Shown: positions 41,755 through 49,916 of the stretch, one piece after another
Numbering within the stretch: position 1 is the first letter of the stretch
Layout of the letters: every line of letters begins with the position of its first letter
Assembly: GCA_938008535.1 (NCBI GenBank)
Contig: CALLKF010000068.1
Span: 1 to 63,255, forward strand
Direction of reading: 5' to 3'
From: an uncultured Saprospirales bacterium
Lineage (GTDB): Bacteria; Bacteroidota; Bacteroidia; Chitinophagales; JADIYW01
DNA: 63,255 nucleotides
Position numbers and translations under genes: made by a program
Notes under the pieces: generated by a model
Database searches by the model: none
The model's input: the letters and a program-made list of their open reading frames with translations, nothing else
What the model was told of the DNA's origin: nothing

Positions 41755-42501
41755 CTAATAATATGTAAAGGTGTTTTTAATATTCAACGCATCGGTTGTT
41801 ATGTATTGTGTAGCTACTCGACCAAAATTGTCAAATTCATAAGTATAATTGGTAGTTGAAGTAGTTTCAATAATTGGCACTTGAAATAAATTGGTTGATT
41901 TTGTAGTTTCTGATTTTAAAATGTTTTCAGAGCTTTTTCCAAGAAAAGGTCTGCCAAAATTTTCGTTGCCAATAGTATTTGTATTGCTGAAATAAGTATA
42001 ATTAGTTGTGGAAATGCCATAGCCAATCAAGCCAGAAAAATGCGCTATGCGTTTCGTGAAATTGGTTCCATCGTTAAATAAAGTGTCATTAGTAGCATAA
42101 TCGGTGATGCTATAAAAATAGGTTTTCAAAAAATCGTTTGGTTCATACGAAAATCGTTCTTCTTCCAAATTAAATGTAAAAGGAGATAATTGCAGCTTTT
42201 CTATTTGTAGTTTTTTAGTGTTGAATAGATATTTTGTATTCAAATAAAATGAAGAATCGTCTTTATATGAATATTGAAAAACAGAGTCGCCGACATATTC
42301 AAAAGTAGTAAAGGTTGTAAAATTAGAGTTGGTGATTTTTGTGATTCTATTTTCAGAATCGTAGGTGTAGGTTTCGGTATTGTTGTTGTTTTGTGATGAA
42401 GTTTTCGTTTTAACCATGTATGAAATCACAGCATCTTTTTGCTTTTTGCAAGAGAAAAAGGTAGTGGAAAAAATCAACAGAAAAACAACGAATTTATTCA
42501 T
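41755..42501 (-). CDS. Lipoprotein with YD-repeat-like sequence
   Basis: 248 residues. Signal peptide with lipobox TFFSCKK (Cys17). Two spaced YD-like phrases, TYTYDSENRITKI near residue 45 and NYTYEFDNFGRVATQY near residue 215, bracket a Thr/Asn/Phe-rich beta region. It resembles Bacteroidota DUF4595-type lipoproteins but is too diverged to be sure. Function unknown. Confidence 0.72.
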   Translation of the reverse strand: MNKFVVFLLIFSTTFFSCKKQKDAVISYMVKTKTSSQNNNNTETYTYDSENRITKITNSNFTTFTTFEYVGDSVFQYSYKDDSSFYLNTKYLFNTKKLQIEKLQLSPFTFNLEEERFSYEPNDFLKTYFYSITDYATNDTLFNDGTNFTKRIAHFSGLIGYGISTTNYTYFSNTNTIGNENFGRPFLGKSSENILKSETTKSTNLFQVPIIETTSTTNYTYEFDNFGRVATQYITTDALNIKNTFTYY

Positions 42502-42588
42502 CAGACATCAAATATAATACTATTTTTTGTTGATGAATAGCGAATAGATTAGCTTAGCAATTTTTTAAATTACTTAAAAGTAAACATA

Positions 42589-43323
42589 TTATGGAATAAA
42601 TTTGTAACCAACACCACGAACGGTTTCGATGTGCTGCTTGCCGAGTTTTTTGCGTAATTTTTTGATATGCGTATCAATATTTCTGTCGCCAACTATGATA
42701 TCGTCGCCCCAAACTTTTAATAAAATATAGCTTCTTTTGAAAACTTTTCCAGGTCTTGAAGTCAGTAAAACAACTAATTGAAACTCTTTTTTAGATAATT
42801 TAAGTGCTTCACCTTTTTTGTAAATCATCACTTGTTCTTCGTCGATTTCCAAGTTTCCGAATTTCTTAATTTCTTTTGGCGTTTCTTCGTTTTGATAACA
42901 TCTGCGCAAAACCGCTTTTACACGATTGGCGATTAATTTAGAACGCGATGTTTTTGGAATAAACTCATCAGCACCTGCATCAAACGCAGCAATTTGCGTA
43001 AAATCATCTGCATTGTTAGAAACAAAAATGATTGGTAATTTTGCAAACGCTGCATCAACTCGCAAATCGGTGCAAACATCGATGCCATCTACATCATTTA
43101 AATTTACTTCTAAAATTACTAAATCTGGTTTTTCTTTTTTAATCGTAGCAATCAAATCCTTCGATTTGGTGATTTCGGTAAATTTATAAATTTCAGATTT
43201 AAATACTTTAATAGTATTGTCGATACTGGTTTTGTCCTTATCGGCAATTAGCAGATGGTATTTTTTATTTTCTGAATTATTTGTTTCCATAAATTCTTTG
43301 TCACTGCTAATGTATTCCTTCAT
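42589..43323 (-). CDS. Atypical OmpR-family response regulator
   Basis: 244 residues. Receiver domain about 22-140, winged-helix DNA-binding domain about 148-244 (LSKKEFQLVVLLTSRPGKVF, the RNIDTHIKKLRKKLG recognition region, ETVRGVGYKF). The receiver is unusual: the phosphoacceptor position is Glu72 (PDLVILEVNLND) instead of Asp, and the acidic pair reads DK (LIADKDKT). Ser102 and Lys124 keep the switch positions. A Glu there can mimic phosphorylation, so DNA binding may be constitutive. No histidine kinase is adjacent. An internal ATG (METNNSEN) 11 codons in is an alternative start. Divergent from the peroxidase lipoprotein gene. Confidence 0.9.
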   Translation of the reverse strand: MKEYISSDKEFMETNNSENKKYHLLIADKDKTSIDNTIKVFKSEIYKFTEITKSKDLIATIKKEKPDLVILEVNLNDVDGIDVCTDLRVDAAFAKLPIIFVSNNADDFTQIAAFDAGADEFIPKTSRSKLIANRVKAVLRRCYQNEETPKEIKKFGNLEIDEEQVMIYKKGEALKLSKKEFQLVVLLTSRPGKVFKRSYILLKVWGDDIIVGDRNIDTHIKKLRKKLGKQHIETVRGVGYKFIP

Positions 43324-43342
43324 TTCAATAGTTTTTTAAAAA

Positions 43343-43588
43343 TTGGACAATCTACATACTAAATTCACACAAAGTACAACAAACAACGCTATTTCTAAAA
43401 ATGATGAGTTGATTTTTAATAAAAATGGACTTTGGAATGATATTTGTAATATAATTCGTGAAATAAATTTAAACAATGATTCCGATAATTTTATTGTCAA
43501 TGAATCAATTATTTTAAGCTATTTTAAACTAAATAATACAAATTTTGTTTTATCTTCAAACATCAAATTAAAAAAGAAAAATAAATGA
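43343..43588 (+). CDS. Possible small protein upstream of the peroxidase gene
   Basis: 81 codons from a TTG start, in the divergent gap between the response regulator and the peroxidase. The stop TGA overlaps the peroxidase ATG (ATGA), the arrangement of translationally coupled genes. The product is Asn-rich and not recognisable, the start is weak and the region is AT-rich, so it may be chance. Confidence 0.3.
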   Translation: MDNLHTKFTQSTTNNAISKNDELIFNKNGLWNDICNIIREINLNNDSDNFIVNESIILSYFKLNNTNFVLSSNIKLKKKNK

Positions 43589-44178
43589 AAAACTTTAATA
43601 AAATAACAATGCTTTTTGTATCATTTCTACTCTTAACTGTTAGTTGCAATGCTAAAGTAGAAGCATCAAATTCTGATAATACACCAACAGCTAAATCCAT
43701 CTATGATTTCACTATGAATGATATCGATGGCAAAGCAACTCCATTAAGTAAATACAAAGGAAAAGTTGTAGTAATTGTAAACACTGCAAGCGAATGTGGT
43801 TTAGTTGCACAATTAGGAGAAATTGAAGCATTCAGCAAAAAATATGCAGATAAAGGTGTGGTGGTTTTAGGGTTTCCGGCAAATAATTTTTTAGGACAAG
43901 AACCTTTAGAAAATAAAGATATTAAAACATTTTGCTCAAAAAATTATGGTGTAACTTTTCAGTTGTTTGAAAAAATTTCTGTTAAAGGTGGAAACATTGC
44001 ACCGTTATACAAATATTTAACTGACAAAGAAGAAAATGGCGTAATTGATGCACCAGTAAAATGGAATTACCAAAAATTCATCATAGGAAAAGATGGAAAA
44101 GTAGTATCGTCTATTTCACCACGAACTTCTGTAAATGATACTGAATTTTTGCAGAGTATAGATGACTTGTTAAAATAA
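43585..44178 (+). CDS. Glutathione peroxidase-family lipoprotein
   Basis: 197 residues. Lipobox LTVSC puts the lipidated Cys at position 21, so the enzyme is membrane-anchored on the periplasmic side. Peroxidatic Cys71 lies in VNTASECGL, the WNYQKF active-site Trp/Asn block is intact, and the GFPANNFLGQEP motif replaces the usual FPCNQF, losing that second Cys; a further Cys follows in TFCSKNYGVTF. Such enzymes usually use thioredoxin rather than glutathione. A perfect terminator follows. Confidence 0.9.
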   Translation: MKNFNKITMLFVSFLLLTVSCNAKVEASNSDNTPTAKSIYDFTMNDIDGKATPLSKYKGKVVVIVNTASECGLVAQLGEIEAFSKKYADKGVVVLGFPANNFLGQEPLENKDIKTFCSKNYGVTFQLFEKISVKGGNIAPLYKYLTDKEENGVIDAPVKWNYQKFIIGKDGKVVSSISPRTSVNDTEFLQSIDDLLK

Positions 44179-44207
44179 AAAGCCAGTCAGGACGTAAACA
44201 TCTGTTT

Positions 44208-44236
44208 GGGTTTGGATTTATCCAAACCCTTTTTTA
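44208..44236 (+). terminator. Intrinsic terminator of the peroxidase gene
   Basis: Stem GGGTTTGGAT with ATCCAAACCC, loop TT, followed by a T run interrupted by one A (TTTTTTATTTTT). It sits between the peroxidase stop and the hydrolase start. Confidence 0.9.
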
Positions 44237-44248
44237 TTTTTATAAAAT

Positions 44249-44998
44249 ATGATTTTAGAAAAATTTATACTGTTTAGAAATAAGCGGTTGCCGAAAACGC
44301 ATGTGTTTAAAGCTGATTTCGCGTATGATGAACATTTTCATGCATTAAAAATTGATGATGAACATTTTTCTATAAATGCAATTCACTTAAAATCAGAGAA
44401 GCCAAAAGGTATTGTTTTTTTTCTGCATGGAACACTCAACCATATACAATATCATATACCTTTGTGCTATGAATTTTTACATAATAATTTCGATGTTTAC
44501 TTGTTAGATTATCCAACGTATGGAAAAAGTAAAGGAAAAATTAGCGAAACCTATTTATATAAAATTGCACAACATGTATATGATGAATGCATGAAGAACG
44601 AGCGTTCAAAGTATGTAAATTACACGAAAAAAATAATTGTTGGAAGATCTTTAGGAACTGCATTGGCTTCAAATTTAGCAACAAAAGCAACGGCTGACGA
44701 ACTGATTTTAATTACACCATATTACAACATGCCTGATTTAATTGGTCATTTATTAAAAAAGAAAAAACCAGCAAAACTCAAAAATTATTTTCCAAATCAT
44801 GAGCATGTTCCAAATGTAAAAATTCCAATTACTATTTTTCATGGCACAAAAGATCGGTTGATTCCACATTCAATTGCTGAAAAACTAAAACAGCATCTAA
44901 AACCAACAGATTTGTTTGTTACGTTGCCAAATTCTACTCATTTTAATGTGCATCTGCACGATGACTACAAAAAAAAGATAAAAAATATTTTGTCTTAA
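44249..44998 (+). CDS. Alpha/beta hydrolase
   Basis: 249 residues, cytosolic (no signal peptide). HGTLNHIQYHIP marks the oxyanion loop, the nucleophile elbow is GRSLG (Ser about 133), the acid is probably the Asp in FHGTKDRLIP, and the catalytic His is in NSTHFN. This is close to the serine aminopeptidase S33/BAAT-type hydrolases. Substrate unknown. It sits directly after the peroxidase terminator. Confidence 0.88.
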   Translation: MILEKFILFRNKRLPKTHVFKADFAYDEHFHALKIDDEHFSINAIHLKSEKPKGIVFFLHGTLNHIQYHIPLCYEFLHNNFDVYLLDYPTYGKSKGKISETYLYKIAQHVYDECMKNERSKYVNYTKKIIVGRSLGTALASNLATKATADELILITPYYNMPDLIGHLLKKKKPAKLKNYFPNHEHVPNVKIPITIFHGTKDRLIPHSIAEKLKQHLKPTDLFVTLPNSTHFNVHLHDDYKKKIKNILS

Positions 44999-45178
44999 TT
45001 TGCTGATTTTCAGTTTATTGTAATTTTATTAAAAATATTTTTCCAAAAATTTATGGAATCTGAGCACTTCATGTATCTAAATAGCAGAAGCATTTGTTTG
45101 GAAGTACTTAAATCGCGAAAACAAAAAATGAATGTTTCTAAATAAATTGATTTTTTAAACAAATAAAAAAGTAAAAAC

Positions 45179-45517
45179 ATGTCAGCAATCAGAAATCAAG
45201 TTCAGTTAATCGGAAACTTAGGACAAAAACCAGAAATCAAAACATTTGGTAAAGACCAAAAAATGGCAACCTTAAACATCGCAACGTCAGATTATTATAT
45301 CGACAACAAAGGTGAGCGCAAACAAGATACGCAATGGCACAGAGTTGTGGTATTTGGTAAACAGGTAGAAACTATCGAAAAGTATGTAGACAAAGGTATG
45401 CAGATTGCCATTTCAGGCAAACTAAAATACAACGAATACAACGATAAAGATGGTAACAAACGTTACTCAACAGATATTGTTGCCAATGACTTTATCTTAT
45501 TAGAAAAGAAAAACTAA
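45179..45517 (+). CDS. ssb: Single-stranded DNA-binding protein, short form
   Basis: 112 residues consisting of the OB fold only (NQVQLIGNLGQKPEIKTF, TQWHRVVVFGKQVETIEKYV, YSTDIVANDFILLEKKN). It ends right after the fold and has no acidic C-terminal tip (normally DDDIPF-like) that recruits repair and replication partners. A second full-length SSB probably exists elsewhere. A strong palindromic terminator follows. Confidence 0.93.
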   Translation: MSAIRNQVQLIGNLGQKPEIKTFGKDQKMATLNIATSDYYIDNKGERKQDTQWHRVVVFGKQVETIEKYVDKGMQIAISGKLKYNEYNDKDGNKRYSTDIVANDFILLEKKN

Positions 45518-45548
45518 TTCGTATTTGTAGTTTAGTTCATTAGTTTGG

Positions 45549-45583
45549 TTGGATATCGCAATTTGCGATATCCAATTTTTTTT
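45549..45583 (+). terminator. Perfect-palindrome terminator after ssb
   Basis: 13-bp arms TTGGATATCGCAA (45549) and TTGCGATATCCAA (45563) around one central T, followed by eight T. The core TCGCAA/TTGCGA recurs twice inside the next gene, so it may also be an operator (see findings). Confidence 0.9.
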
Positions 45584-45603
45584 AAACAATTAAATTTTTA
45601 AAA

Positions 45604-46194
45604 ATGGATACAATAAAAGAAATTTCAGAAGAAATTGTAATAAATAAAATCTTATTCATAAGAGGCAAAAAAGTAATGTTAGATAAAGATTTAGCCGAAA
45701 TGTATGGCGTGCTAACTAAGCGATTAAATGAACAAGTGAAACGTAACATAAAACGTTTTCCGTCAGATTTTATGTTTCAACTAACCAAAGAAGAAGCAGA
45801 AAATTTGATATCGCAAAATGCGATATCATGCTCAAAAATCAAAACAAAAAACTTGAAGTCGCAAATTGCGACTTCAAGATATGGTGGAACACGAAAGTTG
45901 CCTTACGCATTTACAGAACAAGGCGTCGCAATGCTTTCAAGTGTATTAAATAGTGATACAGCAATTGATGTGAATATTAAAATCATCAGAATATTCACTA
46001 AAATGCGCGAGTTGCTTTTAGACAATAAAGATATTTTGTTGAAGTTGGAACAATTAGAACGTAAAGTTTCTAAACAAGATAAAAAAGTAAATAAACACGA
46101 ACGTGAAATGGAAATGATATTTTCTGCAATTAAAGAATTATTAAATCCAACAGCACCTAAAAGAGAACCGATTGGTTTTAAAATTGCTGATTAA
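45604..46194 (+). CDS. ORF6N domain DNA-binding protein
   Basis: 196 residues. The N-terminal ORF6N domain (about 10-100) shows IRGKKVMLDKDLAEMYGV, LNEQVKRNIKRFPSDFMFQL and the conserved RKLPYAFTEQGVAMLSSVL end. A C-terminal coiled coil (about 145-180) suggests dimerisation. ORF6N proteins are phage/mobile-element-type DNA-binding proteins, often of unknown target. Two perfect palindromes lie inside the variable middle of the gene. It is alone between ssb and folE. Confidence 0.88.
   Translation: MDTIKEISEEIVINKILFIRGKKVMLDKDLAEMYGVLTKRLNEQVKRNIKRFPSDFMFQLTKEEAENLISQNAISCSKIKTKNLKSQIATSRYGGTRKLPYAFTEQGVAMLSSVLNSDTAIDVNIKIIRIFTKMRELLLDNKDILLKLEQLERKVSKQDKKVNKHEREMEMIFSAIKELLNPTAPKREPIGFKIAD
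45806..45828. repeat. Palindrome 1 inside the ORF6N gene
   Basis: Perfect 10-bp arms TGATATCGCA and TGCGATATCA with an AAA centre. It encodes the LISQNAIS stretch and shares the GATATCGCA half-site with the ssb terminator. Confidence 0.85.
45852..45878. repeat. Palindrome 2 inside the ORF6N gene
   Basis: Perfect 13-bp arms CTTGAAGTCGCAA and TTGCGACTTCAAG around one A, the same length and centre (TCGCAA-N-TTGCGA) as the hairpin after ssb. It encodes LKSQIATS. Confidence 0.88.
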
Positions 46195-46245
46195 CCAAAA
46201 CAAAAAACGTTTTTACATGTTTATTCATTTTCGTACCTTTATAAA

Positions 46246-46845
46246 ATGAATGACATGACATTACAAAACGGTTTAGTTATTGAACCAAACAAAGAATTAG
46301 AAAATCATTACACAGATATTTTAAAATTATTAGGTGAAGATCCAACGCGCGAAGGTTTGCTAAAAACACCGGCAAGAGTTGGAAAAGCGCTGCAATTTAT
46401 TACGCATGGTTATGCATTAGATCCTGTTGAAATTATACGTTCGGCAATGTTTCATGAAGATCATAACCAAATGGTTATTGTAAAAGACATTGAACTGTAT
46501 TCCATGTGCGAACATCATATGTTGCCGTTTTTTGGTAAAGCGCATGTTGCCTATATACCAAATGGAACAATCACTGGCTTAAGCAAAATTGCTCGTGTGG
46601 TTGATGCGTATGCTCGTCGTTTGCAAGTACAAGAACGGTTGACTGTTCAAATTCGTGATTGCATACAAGAAGCGCTAAATCCGCTTGGTGTTGCAGTTGT
46701 TATTGAAGCAAAACACATGTGCATGATGATGCGTGGAATTCAGAAACAAAATTCAGTGACGACAACTTCTGCATTTACTGGTGAATTTGAAAAACAAGCA
46801 ACTCGTTCAGAATTTGTAAAGTTGATTTCTGCGAAATTATCGTAA
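46246..46845 (+). CDS. folE: GTP cyclohydrolase I
   Basis: 199 residues. Zinc ligands are in MCEHHMLPFFGKAHVAYIP (Cys and His near 88) and in HMCMMMRGIQKQNS (Cys near 161). GEDPTREGLLKTPARVGK and GLSKIARVVDAYARR are typical. It makes dihydroneopterin triphosphate from GTP in the cytosol, the first step to folate and other pterins, and it feeds the synthase-like protein encoded at 6244. Length normal. Confidence 0.96.
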   Translation: MNDMTLQNGLVIEPNKELENHYTDILKLLGEDPTREGLLKTPARVGKALQFITHGYALDPVEIIRSAMFHEDHNQMVIVKDIELYSMCEHHMLPFFGKAHVAYIPNGTITGLSKIARVVDAYARRLQVQERLTVQIRDCIQEALNPLGVAVVIEAKHMCMMMRGIQKQNSVTTTSAFTGEFEKQATRSEFVKLISAKLS

Positions 46846-46921
46846 TTCTTCTTATTTACATTAAATCGCAACTTTTTAGACTACTTTCTGGTTCTAGTTT
46901 ATTATTAAATAACATCAATAA

Positions 46922-46987
46922 CTGTATTTTTTACAGATTCTACTGTATTTTTGATGTGCAATTTATGACACGATTTTGTGTCGTAAA
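46922..46987. promoter_or_regulatory. Two palindromes upstream of ccmE
   Basis: CTGTATTTTTTACAG (46922-46936) has 5-bp arms. TTTATGACAC (46962) and GTGTCGTAAA (46978) form a 10-bp inverted repeat with one G-T position, ending 15 bp before the ccmE ATG. They are placed as operators would be for the cytochrome c maturation genes; the regulator is unknown. Confidence 0.45.
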
Positions 46988-47002
46988 TAAAATATTGAAC
47001 TC

Positions 47003-47407
47003 ATGAAACGTACACATATTATAGCATTGGTTTTTGTAGCAATCCTTATTGGTGTTTTAACTACAATGTTAAGTAAGGGTTTTAGCAGATACGAAAGTTT
47101 TGAATCTAAATATGCAAAACAAGGAAAAGAATTTACAGTAGTTGGATACTTGGATAAAGAAAAAGGAATTGATTACAATCCAGAAATTAATCCAAATCAA
47201 TTTTCAATGCATGTAATTGACGAACGCAAAATTGAAAAATTGGTAATTGTCAATAAAGCAAAACCTCGTGATATTGAAAAATCAGAGAAAGTAGTAGTTA
47301 CTGGAAAAATGAATGGCGATGTTTTTGAAGCCAACGAAATCTTAATGAAATGTCCTTCCAAATATAAAAATAGAGAACAACAAGCCAATAATGGACAAAG
47401 TATTTAA
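47003..47407 (+). CDS. ccmE: Cytochrome c maturation heme chaperone CcmE, CXXXY type
   Basis: 134 residues. N-terminal anchor (about 5-25), then the small beta-barrel with EFTVVGYLDKEKG and KVVVTGKMNGDVFEANEILMK. The heme-linking segment reads CPSKY (MKCPSKYKN), i.e. Cys replaces the His of the usual HXXXY, which is a known variant. It carries heme in the periplasm to the synthetase CcmF, encoded 87 bp downstream. Confidence 0.88.
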   Translation: MKRTHIIALVFVAILIGVLTTMLSKGFSRYESFESKYAKQGKEFTVVGYLDKEKGIDYNPEINPNQFSMHVIDERKIEKLVIVNKAKPRDIEKSEKVVVTGKMNGDVFEANEILMKCPSKYKNREQQANNGQSI

Positions 47408-47459
47408 TTTGAAAATGCTGACAAAATATAATTTTACGTCTCCAATACCTTATAAAAAA

Positions 47460-47494
47460 TCTTACGACTCACGACTATCTAACTCACTTCTATA
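47460..47494 (+). repeat. Heptamer tract before ccmF
   Basis: Five 7-bp blocks: TCTTACG, ACTCACG, ACTATCT, AACTCAC, TTCTATA, directly abutting the ATG at 47495. More diverged than the other tracts. Confidence 0.5.
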
Positions 47495-49912
47495 ATGAAC
47501 ATTCACGCAATCGGACAAAATATGCTTTATGGAAAAGTCGGTCACTTTTTTATAATTCTTGCTTTCGTTACTTCTTTCGCTGCTTGTATTTCTTACTTAT
47601 TTGCTACACTGAACAGAGAAAAACAAGTACAATCTTTTGCCTGGATAAATTTTGGAAGAAAATTATTTATTCTTCACGCAGTTGCAGTTATTGGTATAGT
47701 TGCCATGTTGCTATTGGTTATTCACCAACATTATTTTGAATACAAATATGTTTGGGAACACACATCTCGATCTTTACCAACATATTACCAGTTTTCAGCC
47801 ATGTGGAGCGGCCAAGAAGGCAGCACACTACTTTGGATGTTTTGGCACGCAGTTTTAGGTGTCGTTTTAATTTTTAAGGCAAGAGAATGGGAAAGTCCAG
47901 TACTTACTATTGTTGCATTAGCACAAGTGATGCTCGGTTCAATGCTATTAGGCATTTATATTTTTCATTATAAACTCGGAAGTAGTCCATTCGCACTCAT
48001 GCGCGACACAATGGATATTCCAGTCTTCAAAATGAATCCAGATTGGGTTGCCGAAGATGGAACTGGTTTAAATCCATCCTTACAAAACTATTGGATGGTG
48101 ATTCATCCACCAACATTGTTTTTAGGTTTTGCAGCTTGTACTATACCAGCAGCATTTGCCATCGCATCGCTTTGGGTAGGTGAATATAAAACTTGGATAA
48201 AAGCAGTATTACCTTGGAGTTTATTTGCGCTAATGATTTTAGGAACTGGCATTTTAATGGGTGGCGCTTGGGCCTACGAAGCGTTAAGTTTTGGTGGTTT
48301 CTGGGCTTGGGATCCTGTTGAAAATGCATCGCTTGTGCCGTGGTTATTATTGGCTGCAGCGATACATGTTTTAATGGCGTATAAACATTCTGGTTACTCT
48401 TTGCATGCAACGTACATTTTTTTTATTGGTTGTTTTATGTTGATACTATATTCTTCTTTCTTAACGAAAAGCGGAATTTTAGGCGATGCTTCTGTACATT
48501 CTTTTACCGATTTAGGTATGAGTGGACAACTAATTGCATGTATAGTAGTTTTTTTAATTCCATCTGTTTTCTTATTAATCTTACGAATTGTACAAAATGA
48601 AATTCCATCGAAACCAGAAGAAGAAAAATTGAGTTCAAGAGAATTTTGGTTATTTATCGGCTCGCTTATTTTTGTGTTTTCTGCATTGCATATTATTGTG
48701 ATGACTTCGTTTCCTGTTATCAATAAAATATTTCATACTAAGTTTGCGCCACCATCAGATATAAAAAGTCATTACAACAACATTCAAATTTGGATGGCTG
48801 CATTAATTGCATTGGGTGCAGCATGCACACAATTTTTTAAGTATAAAAATTCGAATGTAAATGTTGTGTTTAAAAGATTAGTAATTGCGTTTGTCGCAGC
48901 AATAGTAATTTCTTTAGCATTCATTATTCCTTATAAATTATATCGAGTTGATTATGTTTTATTGATGGTATTTAGCGTATTTGCTATTCTTTCAAACACA
49001 CAATTTATCTTTCAGGTTTTAAAAGGAAATATAAAAATAAGTGGAGGCTCTATTTCGCACATTGGTTTTGCAGTGATGTTGGTTGGTATTTTAATTTCAC
49101 AAGGCAAACAAGAAGTGCTATCCATTAATCAATTTGGAATTGATTATGGTAAAGGTTTTACTACAAAAGAAAGCGCAGAAAATGTGTTGTTGTATCAAAA
49201 CGAACCAACTAATATGTCGAATTATCGCGTTACTTATTTAGGTGATTCGTTTACGACACGCAATATTTATTTCAATGTTCGATATGATGAATTAGATAAA
49301 AAAGGAAACATCACCAATACTTTTACGTTGCATCCAAATATTTTGATGAACAGTAAAATGGGAAACAATCCGGTTCCATCAACATTGAAAACCTTGTCGT
49401 CTGATTTATATACACACATAACTGCAACACCTTTAAAAGATGATGGCACACCTTCAGATTCAATTGTGCAAGAAACGTACACCGTAAAATTAGGCGACAC
49501 TATTCCTGCGTCTCGTTGTATTGTCGTTTTAGATGAAATTGATCCAGATGCGCCAATTAAAGATTTTCAAAAACAACCGAAAGATATTGCAATAGGTGCG
49601 AAGCTTAAATTTATTTCGTTAGATACTTCATATTATATCGAACCAGTTTATTTAGTGCGCGAAGTAGTGGCAACAAGCGTTCCTGCAAGAGTTGAAAAAA
49701 ATAATGTAAGTTTTTCAATCATAAAAATTCTTCCAGAAGAAAATAAAATGCAAATATTGGTAGAACAAAAATTGAATAAGTTTATCATTATGAAAGCTAT
49801 TAAATTTCCATTCATCAATATTTTGTGGCTTGGTTGTTTTATTATGGTTTTTGGAATTTTGTTGAGTATGTTGCGAAGAAAGAAAGAAAACAAAATAGCT
49901 GTAAATTCTTAA
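47495..49912 (+). CDS. ccmF: Cytochrome c biogenesis protein CcmF/CcsA family
   Basis: 805 residues, longer than the roughly 650 of E. coli CcmF. About fourteen membrane helices, with the heme-handling WWD motif GGFWAWDPVENASLVPWL around residue 270, WSGQEGSTLLWMFWH, and HPPTLFLGFA with a likely heme-ligand His. A long soluble loop in the C-terminal part (about 560-770) precedes the last helix. It ligates heme from CcmE to apocytochromes in the periplasm. The gene order ccmE-ccmF supports the call. Confidence 0.93.
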   Translation: MNIHAIGQNMLYGKVGHFFIILAFVTSFAACISYLFATLNREKQVQSFAWINFGRKLFILHAVAVIGIVAMLLLVIHQHYFEYKYVWEHTSRSLPTYYQFSAMWSGQEGSTLLWMFWHAVLGVVLIFKAREWESPVLTIVALAQVMLGSMLLGIYIFHYKLGSSPFALMRDTMDIPVFKMNPDWVAEDGTGLNPSLQNYWMVIHPPTLFLGFAACTIPAAFAIASLWVGEYKTWIKAVLPWSLFALMILGTGILMGGAWAYEALSFGGFWAWDPVENASLVPWLLLAAAIHVLMAYKHSGYSLHATYIFFIGCFMLILYSSFLTKSGILGDASVHSFTDLGMSGQLIACIVVFLIPSVFLLILRIVQNEIPSKPEEEKLSSREFWLFIGSLIFVFSALHIIVMTSFPVINKIFHTKFAPPSDIKSHYNNIQIWMAALIALGAACTQFFKYKNSNVNVVFKRLVIAFVAAIVISLAFIIPYKLYRVDYVLLMVFSVFAILSNTQFIFQVLKGNIKISGGSISHIGFAVMLVGILISQGKQEVLSINQFGIDYGKGFTTKESAENVLLYQNEPTNMSNYRVTYLGDSFTTRNIYFNVRYDELDKKGNITNTFTLHPNILMNSKMGNNPVPSTLKTLSSDLYTHITATPLKDDGTPSDSIVQETYTVKLGDTIPASRCIVVLDEIDPDAPIKDFQKQPKDIAIGAKLKFISLDTSYYIEPVYLVREVVATSVPARVEKNNVSFSIIKILPEENKMQILVEQKLNKFIIMKAIKFPFINILWLGCFIMVFGILLSMLRRKKENKIAVNS

Positions 49913-49916
49913 AACG

